A DNA stretch of 64,000 nucleotides from Planctomycetota bacterium (GTDB taxonomy: Bacteria > Planctomycetota > E44-bin39), in the NCBI GenBank assembly GCA_004376375.1, contig SOJX01000118.1, forward strand, positions 26,196-90,195, read 5' to 3'. This document shows positions 17,298 through 26,832 of this stretch, piece by piece (position 1 is the first letter of the stretch; the number at the start of each line of letters is the position of its first letter). The translations under genes and the position numbers were made by a program. A model generated the notes under the pieces. It was not told where the DNA came from, made no database searches, and saw only the letters and a list, made by a program, of their open reading frames with translations.

Positions 17298-20200
17298 TTG
17301 ATGCAGCCAAATCCTCCAAACCGTGTATTTGTAATAATCGCCGCTTTCGCTTCTGGTACGGCCGCTCTTCTGGAAGAACTCGGCTTCTTCGCAATGATGG
17401 AGATCGGGTTCGGGGCCACACACTTGACGCTTGCGGCCATAACCACGGCCTTCCTCGGCGGACTTGCGCTCGGAAGCTGGCTGGGCGGGCGCTACGCAGA
17501 CCGGGTGCGGCGCCCTCTCTTCGTATACGGAGTCCTGGAAGTCGCCATCGGAATCACAGTATTACTGCTTACGGTTTTGCTGCCCCATGCAATATCGTTA
17601 TCGTACGCTGTCGTCCCGGACTATCCCGAACATATCGGGCTGGCGGCGCTGGTAAAATTCATCATCTCCGTTATCGTGCTTCTGCTGCCGACCACGTGCA
17701 TGGGCGCGACATTGCCTATGCTTGTTCGTTCTTTCGTGCGCCGCGATTCCGTCCATGGAACCGGGTTCGCCGCCGTTTATTCCATAAACACGCTGGGCGC
17801 AATGCTGGGGCCGCTGTTTGCAGCGTTTCTATTGATGCCGGCGCTCGGCACATTCTGGACACTGCTGATCGCGGCCGGCCTCAACGTTCTCGTCGGCGCC
17901 GGCGCCATGCTCGCGGGCCGAAAAGCAATACTTCCGGAAGTATGGCTCGGCATACCTGCACCTGAAAAGACGGCACCTGTATTAAGCAGAAAAGAAAAAC
18001 ATGCGCTTATAATTGCCATGATTCTTGCAGCCCTTTCCGGCGCCCTTGGATTGATTTTCGAGATCACCTGGACAAAGGTTTTCGCCCTGGTCATAGGCTC
18101 CACAATTTATTCGTTCGCCATCGTCCTGTCGGTAATGCTTGCGGGGATTGCACTCGGCAGCCTGATAGCCGCCGGCCTTGTCCGACGGATTCGTGACGGC
18201 CTGTTCGCTTACGCATGCATCATGGTGCTTCTTGCCGGCTCGGCACTCGCAGTCGCGCCGATAGGGGGGCAGGCTTTCTTCGGCTGGATTGTGACTATAG
18301 TCGTCGAAAGCAACGGCCAGTTCAGCACAATCGTGGCGTCCGAATTCATGCTGCTTTTTGCCGTGATGCTCGTCCCGACCTGTTGCATGGGGGCCGCGCT
18401 GCCGCTTCTGGTGCACGCGGCTCGGGGCTCGCTCGGCACGCTGGGGAGGCGCATCGGCAACGTGTATGCAGCCAACACGATAGGCGCGATAGTGGGCGCC
18501 ATACTGGTCGGCGGTTTATTCATCCCTTTGATCGGCCTGCAGGGAACGCTGATGCTTGCCGTTATAATCGGAATTGCAATCGTCGGCGAGATCGGATTCT
18601 TCCGGGTCCTTCGCGGGAGGTATGCCAGAGGCTGTATTTTACTCGCACTTGCCGTCGTTCTGGTTGTCGGCGCCCTTATAACTCCACGCTGGGACCAGGC
18701 CTTACTTACATCAGCACCATATTTATACTCCGGAACGAAATACAATGAGCCGGAAGACGTCGGTGAATACGCCGGGAAAATCCTATTCTACAGGGAAGGT
18801 GCAGAAGGGGTCGTTTCCGTTCACGAAGATGTCTTCGGCTACAGAATGTTGAAGATTAACGGCAAGACCGACGCATCCACCCATACCGACGTCAAAACCC
18901 AGCTTCTGGCCGGTTATCTTCCCACCTTCCTGCGCCCGAAGGCGAAGACAGCTCTCTGTATCGGGCTTGGTGCCGGTATAACACTGGATGCGCTCGTACG
19001 CGGTGGAGTTCCCCAGGTTGACGCGGTTGAAATCTCGCCTGACGTACACGCGGCTCTCAAGCACTTCGGTTGCATAAACCATAACGTGGCGGATTCACCG
19101 AATGTTCGCTATTATATCGACGACGCCCGAAGTTTTGTCCGCGGCACCCCCCGGAAATACGACATTATCGTTTCCGTACCTTCGAACCCCTGGATCGCGG
19201 GAGTATCGCATCTTTTCACCGCAGAGTTTTTCGAAGACGTGAGGGAAAAACTCACCGACGACGGCGTCTTCGTCCAGTGGATCCAGATGTATGACGGTAT
19301 CTCCGCAAAGGATTTCTACGGTGTAATTCGCACCTTCGGAGAGGGATTCGAAAAGGTCCAACTCTGGGAGGGAAGACTTGGATATGATTACCTTATAGTG
19401 GGCTCGTCAAAACCTTTAAAAATAGATGCGCTTGCACTCCTGGAAACACTCAGCGATGATAACTCCAATGCCGCCATTGATTTCAGGCCTGTCCCCATCC
19501 GGACGCCGCCGCCGATACTCGTCAGCCTCGTTATGGACCGCAACAACCTGATCGATAAAACACCTGCTAAGGATTCGCCCGCAATCCACGATGATCGGAA
19601 CATGCTCGCCTTCAGGGGTGTGCGCTCTCTGTTCGCGTCCGAGAGTTACGAGATACTGAAGCCGCTCGTTGAACACCGCATCCAACCGTGGGAGATTATC
19701 GAGCAGGAAAAAGACCTTCCCGCGCTATATGCAAGGCATATCGACGCCTGTTTCACGGCGAGAAAGCTGACGGCTCTCGCGAAACTTGAATTTCTCATGC
19801 GTGACAGACTGGCTCGCGAGGGGAAGAGCCCCAGATACGGCAAGCCGGTGGCTCACCTCTGTGAAGCGATTTATGGCCACTACAAGCTGGAAGATGAGGC
19901 GCTTCACCTCTTTTTCGAAAAGTATAAACTCAGGCAGGCATGGATTGCCTATAACAAGGAAGATTACATAGAAGCAGGATGGATGTGCCTTGTTGACGTC
20001 CTGGCCAATATACCCGCAAACCTTGAAGCTAAAAAGCTGTTTGAAGAGGCCAAACGCGGCATACCGCTGCAAATATCAGAAAAAAGGGCCCAGGCTGACA
20101 AAGAGTTAGCCCACCCGCCTAAGCCTGACGAGGAATGGGAAGGTGAAGACGTCAAACTTTTTTACGACATGGCACGCGGTTATTATGTCCTTGGAGATTA

Positions 20201-20315
20201 CATGTCCGCCAGTAAGGATATTGTTCAGGCCGAAAGAATGGACCCCGATGACAGAAAAGACATCAAGGACCTGAAGCGGATGATAGCGGAAAAACTCGAA
20301 CCCGGGAACGAATAG
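17298..20315 (+). CDS. polytopic membrane protein fused to spermidine-synthase-like domain and TPR tail
   Basis: The 1005-residue protein has roughly twelve hydrophobic segments (residues 8-450, MFS-like layout). They are followed by a class I SAM-binding spermidine-synthase-like domain at about 490-740 (ALCIGLGAGITLDALV and VDAVEISPDV), and then a helical TPR-like tail (about 850-1000). The loop that in true spermidine synthase carries the catalytic Asp (YDVIIVDSTDP) here reads YDIIVSVPSNPWIAG, so classical polyamine synthesis is unlikely. This fused form is widespread in environmental bacteria and has no settled role. It may methylate or aminopropylate a membrane-delivered substrate. It starts 61 bases after the HEAT gene with no clear ribosome-binding site. 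Confidence 0.78.
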   Translation: MMQPNPPNRVFVIIAAFASGTAALLEELGFFAMMEIGFGATHLTLAAITTAFLGGLALGSWLGGRYADRVRRPLFVYGVLEVAIGITVLLLTVLLPHAISLSYAVVPDYPEHIGLAALVKFIISVIVLLLPTTCMGATLPMLVRSFVRRDSVHGTGFAAVYSINTLGAMLGPLFAAFLLMPALGTFWTLLIAAGLNVLVGAGAMLAGRKAILPEVWLGIPAPEKTAPVLSRKEKHALIIAMILAALSGALGLIFEITWTKVFALVIGSTIYSFAIVLSVMLAGIALGSLIAAGLVRRIRDGLFAYACIMVLLAGSALAVAPIGGQAFFGWIVTIVVESNGQFSTIVASEFMLLFAVMLVPTCCMGAALPLLVHAARGSLGTLGRRIGNVYAANTIGAIVGAILVGGLFIPLIGLQGTLMLAVIIGIAIVGEIGFFRVLRGRYARGCILLALAVVLVVGALITPRWDQALLTSAPYLYSGTKYNEPEDVGEYAGKILFYREGAEGVVSVHEDVFGYRMLKINGKTDASTHTDVKTQLLAGYLPTFLRPKAKTALCIGLGAGITLDALVRGGVPQVDAVEISPDVHAALKHFGCINHNVADSPNVRYYIDDARSFVRGTPRKYDIIVSVPSNPWIAGVSHLFTAEFFEDVREKLTDDGVFVQWIQMYDGISAKDFYGVIRTFGEGFEKVQLWEGRLGYDYLIVGSSKPLKIDALALLETLSDDNSNAAIDFRPVPIRTPPPILVSLVMDRNNLIDKTPAKDSPAIHDDRNMLAFRGVRSLFASESYEILKPLVEHRIQPWEIIEQEKDLPALYARHIDACFTARKLTALAKLEFLMRDRLAREGKSPRYGKPVAHLCEAIYGHYKLEDEALHLFFEKYKLRQAWIAYNKEDYIEAGWMCLVDVLANIPANLEAKKLFEEAKRGIPLQISEKRAQADKELAHPPKPDEEWEGEDVKLFYDMARGYYVLGDYMSASKDIVQAERMDPDDRKDIKDLKRMIAEKLEPGNE

Positions 20316-20344
20316 CGGGTATAATTAATAGCGCTATTTTACAC

Positions 20345-20373
20345 TTGCGAATACGAGGCTGCTGCGCTAGAAT
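20345..20373 (+). promoter_or_regulatory. sigma70-type promoter for the lipoprotein gene
   Basis: TTGCGA (20345-20350), 17 bases and TAGAAT (20368-20373) precede the ATG at 20400, with an AGGGGG ribosome-binding site in between. The motif agrees with other promoters read in this window. Confidence 0.6.
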
Positions 20374-20399
20374 CAGAAAGTCAGGTTTAGGGGGTAACC

Positions 20400-20741
20400 A
20401 TGAGAAATACGCTGGTGATTTTCTGCTTGGCCCTGTTGGTCTGCACTGCAGGTTGTGTCAGCGACGTACCGTCTCATCGGCATATTAAAGCCGAGGTTAA
20501 AGCCTATTATAACGAACTGGAAAAATACAACAGGAAGCCCACGGCAATTCGGGTCCTCGATATAACTCCCACGGGGGAACGCATCACTGCGGTAGTGGAC
20601 GTGGAAGGCGACTACGTCCATCAGGTAGATGTGGACCATCCGAAAAAGTTTGCCACCCGCCATGACCTCGAGTTCCTCTGGAAGGGCTCTAAATGGATAT
20701 GCATAAAGAACGTTGCGACAGATTATGATTTTGGAAAGTGA
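20400..20741 (+). CDS. small putative lipoprotein
   Basis: This 113-residue protein has a typical lipoprotein signal: a basic start (MRNT), a hydrophobic core and a CTAGC lipobox with the modified Cys at about residue 20. The mature part is a small alpha/beta domain (IKAEVKAYYNELEKYNRKP, VLDITPTGERITAVVDVEG) that does not match a family I know. AGGGGG lies 6 bases before the ATG, and it has its own promoter at 20345-20373. The next gene starts 32 bases after its stop with a separate ribosome-binding site. Confidence 0.75.
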   Translation: MRNTLVIFCLALLVCTAGCVSDVPSHRHIKAEVKAYYNELEKYNRKPTAIRVLDITPTGERITAVVDVEGDYVHQVDVDHPKKFATRHDLEFLWKGSKWICIKNVATDYDFGK

Positions 20742-20773
20742 GTTTCCCGCCTGTAGTTGTTTCGGAGGTTGCT

Positions 20774-22066
20774 ATGTCACGCCGAATTATATTAATCGCA
20801 GTACTTTCGTTCATCATGGCTTTCACTGTTGCTGAAGGCGCATTCATCGTTCGCTCGGGCGGTGCGATTATCCGGGGGAAAATCACAAAAGAAGACGAGC
20901 ATCATGTCTGGATCAAGACAAAATACGGCGAACAGAAAATCCCCAGAACATCCATAGTTGAAATCAAGACAGATGAGGAAGTCTTTCTGGAATTCAAGTC
21001 CCGCTTTGAAAAAGCCGGCAAAAGCAGTGGACTCACGGAATTCGAACAGCTCCTCGCATGGTGCAAGTCATACAAGCTCAAGGAAGAAGGCAACCGTTGC
21101 GCAAAGGAACTGATAAAGAGATCCCCCCTGCACGTAAAAGCCAGAAAGTGGCTGCGCCACAAACGCGTTGACGGCAAATGGGTCGGACCGGAAGACGAAA
21201 AGAAAGAATCCGAAGATGAAACGATAGATGATTCCGAAGAGGAAGAAGAGGAGAAGACTGAAAAAACAGAAGACGAGAAGGAGCCCGAAACCGCAGAAAC
21301 GGTGATAAAAAAAGCCGAACAACTGGTGGAGAACGGAAAGACCCGAAGAGCGATTGGTATTGTCGAGCGCTTCATCAAAGTCGGCGAAATGAGCGATGAC
21401 GAGCGGGCCGCATTGGAGCAACTTGTAATAGACCTGGCCTGCGAGTTCGACATGGAGGAGGCCAAAAAACTCTTCAAGCAGGCCTCAACCGCAATAAGAG
21501 CCTATACCCTTCTGGAAAAAGTGTATACCAAACACGCAGATGTATCTCCGGAAATGGCAAAGAAGTTCAGAGATCTTTACGTAATGGTGCGGAACCGTTT
21601 CTTATTCTCGATCGACGATTTCGAAAATCCCGAACTGAGAAAGAAATGGACCATGCACCAAACCTCCATAAGCTTCACAAAGGATCCTGCAAAGATCAAG
21701 CAGGGCTTCACTGCCGCGTCCTTTTATGTAAGAGAAAACGTCATATCTGACGTTATCACCATCAACATTCCGACCAACTGGAAGAAATATAAGTATCTGT
21801 CGTTTTTCCTTTATTGGAAAGGCGATGCCCCGGGCAGGCGGGAACTGACCATCGATGCCGCTACGGATGCCAACAACTGGTGGCTGAGAACCAATAATAT
21901 TGACTGGCAAGGCTGGCGACTGGTCAAACTGAAAATATGGCAATCGGGAAACAAGTTTTTCACCCATAATGATCCTGTCTGGGAAAGAATCACCTTCTTG
22001 AGGTTCTACATCGAAGAAGGACCGGGCGGCACAATAATCCTGGATGATATCAAGCTGGAAAGATAA
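20774..22066 (+). CDS. secreted protein with acidic linker and C-terminal carbohydrate-binding-like domain
   Basis: This 430-residue exported protein begins with a signal peptide (MSRRIILIAVLSFIMAFTVAEG). A short beta domain follows (IIRGKITKEDEHHVWIKTKYG). There is a strongly acidic stretch around residues 135-180 and a helical TPR-like middle. The C-terminal 150 residues resemble a CBM/CIA30-type beta sandwich (FSIDDFENPELRKKW ... IILDDIKLER). The ATG at 20774 is preferred to an upstream in-frame ATG at 20738 because GGAGG precedes it and the signal peptide starts there. It is the last gene of the plus-strand block and ends at a strong terminator. Ligand and role are unknown. Confidence 0.72.
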   Translation: MSRRIILIAVLSFIMAFTVAEGAFIVRSGGAIIRGKITKEDEHHVWIKTKYGEQKIPRTSIVEIKTDEEVFLEFKSRFEKAGKSSGLTEFEQLLAWCKSYKLKEEGNRCAKELIKRSPLHVKARKWLRHKRVDGKWVGPEDEKKESEDETIDDSEEEEEEKTEKTEDEKEPETAETVIKKAEQLVENGKTRRAIGIVERFIKVGEMSDDERAALEQLVIDLACEFDMEEAKKLFKQASTAIRAYTLLEKVYTKHADVSPEMAKKFRDLYVMVRNRFLFSIDDFENPELRKKWTMHQTSISFTKDPAKIKQGFTAASFYVRENVISDVITINIPTNWKKYKYLSFFLYWKGDAPGRRELTIDAATDANNWWLRTNNIDWQGWRLVKLKIWQSGNKFFTHNDPVWERITFLRFYIEEGPGGTIILDDIKLER

Positions 22067-22088
22067 TCGCCTGTAAAGCTGCAAGCTC

Positions 22089-22112
22089 AAGGCGCGCCCA
22101 AAGGCGCGCCTT
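22089..22112. terminator. bidirectional intrinsic terminator
   Basis: The perfect 10-base stem aaggcgcgcc / ggcgcgcctt with a caaa loop is followed by a T run on the plus strand and preceded by A residues that read as a T run on the minus strand. It lies between the convergent ends at 22066 and 22115 and can stop both transcripts. Confidence 0.9.
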
Positions 22113-22114
22113 TT

Positions 22115-23521
22115 CTATTTGCCGGAAAAATATCTCAATACTTCCAGTGCGCACTCCTTTGCATAACGCGTGCAATCATTCATACCCACACCGCGGTAGG
22201 CATTACCCGTAAGGAAGAAGCCCGGAAAATTCTTCCTTCGTTCCTCAATGCAGGCCAGTTTCGCCAGGTGTCCGACGTGGTACTGGGGAATCGCCTCGGG
22301 CCATCGGAAGATTCGGACGTAACGCGGCGTCGCCCGGATACCGAGAGCATCTTTAAGGTCACACAGGAGCAGGCGCACCAGGCCTTCGTCGTCGAGTGAT
22401 ACCAGCTCCGGCCGATGAGCCCCGCCCAGAATCGCGCGGAAAAGAAACATCCCATCCGGCGAGCGGTCCGTAAAAATCGAACTCGTCCACAACACGCCAA
22501 GGACATTCCGCCGCGAGACACGCGGCGCGATGTATCCAAATCCATCGAGCGAGTGTGCAATTTCGTCACGCCTGAAGCCCAATGCTACGACAACGGCCTT
22601 TGCATACTGAATCGAAGCCAGCACTCTCGACATAGGCGCATCAAGCGATTCGACGACGCCGGTCGCCTGATGGGCCGGGCATGCAAGCGCAACCGCGTCA
22701 GCGCTCCAACGCTCTTTGCCGTCGCCGCGAACGATGTAACTGCCATCAGCTTGCCGCTCAACTCCCTTGACGGAAACACCGGTCATTATTTTACCTTCAA
22801 TCCGCTCCGCCAGCCGCTCGATTATGTAGTGCAGCCCTTCCCTGAAAGCGGTAAGAACTCCTCCGGGGCCCCCAACCGATCCGGATTTCCTTTTCCCTTC
22901 TTTGGCGCGTTTCTCCCTGGCAACTTTGGGCATCGCGGCAAGCAGGCTGCCGTACTTTTCTTCAAGCTCAACAATCCGCGGGAACGCGGCTGCAACTGAT
23001 ATTTTTTTCGTATCACCCGCATGTATACCGGTTACCAGCGAATCGAGCATATTTTCAACCGCTTCGCGCCCGATTCGGCGGCAACCGAATTCCCAGACGG
23101 TTTCATCCTTGGTTCCGCGTTTTTTTGCAACGAACCGCTCGCAAAGCAGGCGTACTTTTCCGACAGGTGACAGGAGGTCGCTGACAACGAATTCGAAAGG
23201 TGATTCAGGCAGCTTGCGCAAACGACCGCCAAGGAAAACATACCGCTTCCGTGCAGCATCACTGGAACGCTGCATCTCGCCTGAAATGTCTAAATCTGCG
23301 CAAAGTTCAACGGTTGAGGGTTTAGAGTCAAGAAAACCGTTGCAGCCTTCTTCAACGCGGAAGCCTTCGGACCTGTGGGTAAATATCCGCCCGCCAAGCC
23401 TGTTGCGGCCTTCCAGCAAAGTGACTTCCACTTTGAGACCGTACTCTTTCGCAAATCGCTCAAGGTAAAAGGCCGTCGTCAGCCCCGATATGCCGCCGCC
23501 CGCTATAACGACTTGCTTCAC
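22115..23521 (-). CDS. hemG: oxygen-dependent proto/coproporphyrinogen oxidase (HemG/HemY type)
   Basis: The 468-residue flavoprotein oxidises a porphyrinogen to the porphyrin by six-electron removal. The N-terminal FAD motif VVIAGGGISGLTTAFYLERF and the LLEGRNRLGGR signature are clear, and the C-terminal FAD contact GNAYRGVGMNDC is present. The HemY/PgoX/CgoX group covers both protoporphyrinogen oxidase and the Gram-positive coproporphyrinogen III to coproporphyrin III enzyme; sequence alone does not tell them apart. The gene follows hemH with a 4-base ATGA overlap and ends the operon at the 22089-22112 terminator. The order hemE-hemH-hemG parallels the Bacillus hemEHY cluster, which favours a coproporphyrin route. 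Confidence 0.9.
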   Translation of the reverse strand: MKQVVIAGGGISGLTTAFYLERFAKEYGLKVEVTLLEGRNRLGGRIFTHRSEGFRVEEGCNGFLDSKPSTVELCADLDISGEMQRSSDAARKRYVFLGGRLRKLPESPFEFVVSDLLSPVGKVRLLCERFVAKKRGTKDETVWEFGCRRIGREAVENMLDSLVTGIHAGDTKKISVAAAFPRIVELEEKYGSLLAAMPKVAREKRAKEGKRKSGSVGGPGGVLTAFREGLHYIIERLAERIEGKIMTGVSVKGVERQADGSYIVRGDGKERWSADAVALACPAHQATGVVESLDAPMSRVLASIQYAKAVVVALGFRRDEIAHSLDGFGYIAPRVSRRNVLGVLWTSSIFTDRSPDGMFLFRAILGGAHRPELVSLDDEGLVRLLLCDLKDALGIRATPRYVRIFRWPEAIPQYHVGHLAKLACIEERRKNFPGFFLTGNAYRGVGMNDCTRYAKECALEVLRYFSGK

Positions 23522-24498
23522 TTCTCATCCCCCGCGGCGCCGCGCACCAGCTCGATAAGAGCGGCAATAAAGTCAGGCCGCGTGTTAAGAGCCGGCGTCC
23601 GAAAGAAAGTCGCGCCGTTTTCCTCAGCAATAGTGCGGTACTGAATATCCATTTCCCATAGCGTCTCAATGTGATCGGAAACGAAACTTACCGGAACCAT
23701 TACAACCGTTCGTCCGCCGCCCGCAGTCACCGCACGAAGGACCGCTTCCGTGCCCGGTCCAATCCATTTCACCGGCCCGGAGCGCGACTGATATGCAAGC
23801 GTCCATCGATTCTCAGGAATACCAAGGCGCTCGACAACACCGGCGACCGTTTTCTCGGTTTGCCGCTGATAGGGGTCACCCCTGTCAACAATGGACTGCG
23901 GGATTGCATGAGCTGAAAACAATATCTGTGCCTGATCCTGCTTTTCGGAAGGCAAATTTTCAATTATCCCGCGGACCGTTCCGGCAAGGGCATTCAAGTA
24001 GCCCGCATTATCATAATAATCCCGGATAATTGCAGACTCGATTTCAGGCGCGCGTTTTTTCAGAACGCGCTCAAGCAGAATCAGGTGGGAGCCGGTCGTC
24101 GCCTGCGAGTATTGGGGGTAAAGAGGCAGTACAATTAACCGTTTGGCTCCGACTTCCTTTATTGCGGCCACCGCTTCATCCGTTGACGGATGACAGTATC
24201 GCATTGCAACGAATACTCGATACAAGCTCCCCTCATTCAGCTCTGTCTCAAGCGCCTTTGCCTGAGCAACAGTGATCTCGCCTATGGGGGATTTTCCGCC
24301 TATCATTTCATAGCGGGGCCTTACCTTTTTCGCGCGGCGATGGGCGATCAACCTTGCGATTGGTTTCTGAAGAAGACCACAGGGCCCTATGCGGATAATT
24401 GCCCGGTCACTGAAAAGCCGCCGTAGAAACGGTTTTACCGCATCAAGAGAATCCGGTCCTCCCAGGTTCAGGAGTAGGACTGCAACAGTCTCTGCCAT
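23518..24498 (-). CDS. hemH: ferrochelatase
   Basis: At 326 residues, this is a complete HemH that inserts Fe(II) into a porphyrin. The catalytic His lies in FSAHAIPQSIVDRGDPY and the conserved Glu in SFVSDHIETLWEMD. The N-terminal VAVLLLNLGGPDS is diagnostic of the family. In a classical pathway the substrate is protoporphyrin IX; in the coproporphyrin-dependent pathway it is coproporphyrin III. The operon context does not settle this. The gene starts 4 bases after the upstream TPR protein ends and overlaps the hemG start by 4 bases, so stoichiometric translation is likely. Confidence 0.94.
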   Translation of the reverse strand: MAETVAVLLLNLGGPDSLDAVKPFLRRLFSDRAIIRIGPCGLLQKPIARLIAHRRAKKVRPRYEMIGGKSPIGEITVAQAKALETELNEGSLYRVFVAMRYCHPSTDEAVAAIKEVGAKRLIVLPLYPQYSQATTGSHLILLERVLKKRAPEIESAIIRDYYDNAGYLNALAGTVRGIIENLPSEKQDQAQILFSAHAIPQSIVDRGDPYQRQTEKTVAGVVERLGIPENRWTLAYQSRSGPVKWIGPGTEAVLRAVTAGGGRTVVMVPVSFVSDHIETLWEMDIQYRTIAEENGATFFRTPALNTRPDFIAALIELVRGAAGDEK

Positions 24499-24502
24499 GG
24501 AA

Positions 24503-25744
24503 TCAGGATCCGCCTGTTGGGGGAACAGGTTTATCGGAATCGGGCGGGCGCTGCTCGAGCGATTTAAGCAACTGCTCCGCTTCCTCGCGCACAGTCTTGT
24601 TTTCTTCGGAAGTCACCACCACCGAGAGCTGTTCCTTCGCCGCATCGATACGTTTTTCTTCCAGATAAAGAGCGGCAAGGGTAATTCGCGCCCGCGAATA
24701 GCCCGGGTCATATTTTACCGAACGCGAAGCGTGAGAAATGGCTTCAAGGCGACGCTCGGGCTTGTGTGAAAGAACCACGGCAAAATTATGATGATTAAAC
24801 GCGGACGGTGCAAGCTCAAGAGCCCGTTCGCACAGACGATAAACCAGATCAAGGTCGCCTAATGTATATGCAATCTGGCTTGCCTCTACGAGAATGTGGC
24901 AGTTGCTGTCGTCGCGGTCGAGCTCAGTCGTAAGCCGATCCAGCGCCACATCCAGCTTGCCTTTGTCACCCAGGCGCAAAGCTGTAACAGCGGCGGGCCC
25001 GAGCAGATCGGCCCAGATGCGTTCGGCGTCGGCCAGGCTGACTGCCAGCGCAAACGGCGGCTGGCAGCGCACCGTGGACATGGAAAGCAGGTTCGCCTTG
25101 TAACTAAGCCTATCGGCAAGCGGATCGCACATTTTTTTCACAACGTGACTGAAAGGGAAAGCGCAAAGAGACGTGCGATGCGTAGCAACGTCGGGAAAAA
25201 CCTGCATCACGGCAAGAGGGGGGTAGAGCCGCCACGTCGCACGCCGCAGCTTAACAAGCAGTTCTCCATAATATGCGCCCAGGCAGTAATAAAACAGCGT
25301 TTCCCTGGGAACGTGGATATCAGCTGCAAGCTTGTCATAATCTTCGAATTCATCCAGTCGCTTATGGTATCTTTTTGCCATGGAATCCAGCGCCGGATCG
25401 AGCAGAAACCTGTCAACGGTACGATCAATACGGGCAAGGTCTTCAGCGCTGAAGCCAAGCCGCGTACCGAAACACGTCTCGATTGCCTCGATAAAAGCGC
25501 CGGTTGCGGCCTGGAGCGCGTCGATTTCGGCGGGAAAAATAACAGTTGAAGGCGACAGTCCGGTCGCTTTCTTCAGGACGCGCACGACTCCCCGTATCCT
25601 ATCGGGAGACTCTTCATAAAAAGGCGTCTGAACCCGATAATACGCCTTGACCGAATCATCTTCATGCCTGATATAAGGCTCCGACTCCTTGCGGATCTGG
25701 CGCTGGCGGGCCGATTTCCTGAAGCGGCGGCGGCGAGGGGTCAT
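24503..25744 (-). CDS. TPR-containing protein of unknown function in the heme operon
   Basis: This 413-residue protein starts with a very basic stretch ([18 protein letters not shown]). A middle region of unknown fold follows (about 60-270), then C-terminal TPR-like helices (about 280-390; LVYRLCERALELAPSAFNHHNFAVVLSH). There is no signal peptide or membrane segment. It overlaps hemE by 4 bases and sits 4 bases from hemH, so it is fully embedded in the heme operon. That placement suggests a role in heme enzyme assembly, substrate channelling or regulation, but nothing in the sequence proves it. I do not recognise a named family. Confidence 0.7.
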   Translation of the reverse strand: MTPRRRRFRKSARQRQIRKESEPYIRHEDDSVKAYYRVQTPFYEESPDRIRGVVRVLKKATGLSPSTVIFPAEIDALQAATGAFIEAIETCFGTRLGFSAEDLARIDRTVDRFLLDPALDSMAKRYHKRLDEFEDYDKLAADIHVPRETLFYYCLGAYYGELLVKLRRATWRLYPPLAVMQVFPDVATHRTSLCAFPFSHVVKKMCDPLADRLSYKANLLSMSTVRCQPPFALAVSLADAERIWADLLGPAAVTALRLGDKGKLDVALDRLTTELDRDDSNCHILVEASQIAYTLGDLDLVYRLCERALELAPSAFNHHNFAVVLSHKPERRLEAISHASRSVKYDPGYSRARITLAALYLEEKRIDAAKEQLSVVVTSEENKTVREEAEQLLKSLEQRPPDSDKPVPPTGGS

Positions 25745-26832
25745 TGAGAAACCCCCCTTGCCGGCTCTATCGTATTGCCTGCGGAGAGCTCGTGCACACA
25801 GTCCACCAGGTACCTTGCCTTGTCGGGATCCGTCTGAGGCAGAATGCCATGCCCAAGATTGAAGACATACCCCTTGCGCTTGCCCGCACGAGAGAGTATG
25901 TCGATAACCCTGGCACGTATTTCATCCTTTGGCCCGAGCAGCGCTGCAGGATCAAGATTTCCCATTACAGCATGCTCATATCCGATTCGTGTCCAGGCAT
26001 CGTCGATATTGGTTCGCCAATCGACGGCGATAACGTCGGCGCCAAGGCCTGCGAACGACTCCAGCAAATGTCCCGCTCCAACCGCGGACAGAATAACCGG
26101 AATCTGCCCGCCGTCCGCGCCGGTTCGCTTTAGATTGATAATAACGTTACACATGAATTTTCGCACGAAACGGGTATAATCCTGAGGCGCAAGTACGCCT
26201 GCGTGTGTGTCGAAAATCTGCACCGCCTGCACGCCTGCTTCGATTTGAGCGTTGAGATAAGCCGTCACCGTCCGCGCCAGTACTTCCATAAGTTTCAAGG
26301 CCGTATCCGGTTCCTGGAAAAAGAACGCGCGAGTTTTCTCAAAACCGTGCTTCCGCACACCTTCACGGTCCTCCACAAGGTAGGCGGCAAGCGTAAAAGG
26401 AGCGCCCGAAAAACCAATCAGAGGGATCTTCCCTGCAAGCTCCTTCCTCAACTTATTAATAGTCTCGAAAACATATGGTACCGTCGCATGCGGGTCAGCC
26501 GGCTTGAGCCCGGCAATGCGGGACGGATCGCTCATCGGCTCATCCAACTCGGGCCCATCCTCCGTAAACCGGAAAGGAGCACCCAGGCCTTCAAGGATAA
26601 GTAGAATATCAGAGAACATGATCGCGGCATCTACGTCAAGTTCCTCGGCCGCCCGCGCGGTTACTTCCGTACACAGCTCCGGATCGCGGCAAAGCTCGAT
26701 GAACGAAACTTTTTCCCTGATCTTGCGGTACCATGCCTGGTACCTGCCGGCCTGCCGCATCAGCCAGACCGGAGTTCTGTCGACAGGGCGCCGAAGGCAC
26801 GCATCAATAAATCTCTTCGATCGGTCAGTCAT
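25741..26832 (-). CDS. hemE: uroporphyrinogen decarboxylase
   Basis: The 363-residue cytoplasmic enzyme removes four carboxyls from uroporphyrinogen III to give coproporphyrinogen III. The N-terminal signature [18 protein letters not shown] and the [17 protein letters not shown] motif carry the conserved Arg and Asp that hold the substrate. Length is standard. It overlaps both neighbours by 4 bases (radical SAM gene upstream, TPR gene downstream), a sign of translational coupling. Its presence shows that the organism uses the uroporphyrinogen-decarboxylation branch and not only the siroheme route. Confidence 0.95.
   Translation of the reverse strand: MTDRSKRFIDACLRRPVDRTPVWLMRQAGRYQAWYRKIREKVSFIELCRDPELCTEVTARAAEELDVDAAIMFSDILLILEGLGAPFRFTEDGPELDEPMSDPSRIAGLKPADPHATVPYVFETINKLRKELAGKIPLIGFSGAPFTLAAYLVEDREGVRKHGFEKTRAFFFQEPDTALKLMEVLARTVTAYLNAQIEAGVQAVQIFDTHAGVLAPQDYTRFVRKFMCNVIINLKRTGADGGQIPVILSAVGAGHLLESFAGLGADVIAVDWRTNIDDAWTRIGYEHAVMGNLDPAALLGPKDEIRARVIDILSRAGKRKGYVFNLGHGILPQTDPDKARYLVDCVHELSAGNTIEPARGVSQ

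Noticed and set aside
20331..20336. Small palindrome (tagcgcta region) as a terminator after the spermidine-synthase-like gene
   Set aside because: The stem is only about six bases with no loop and a poor T run.
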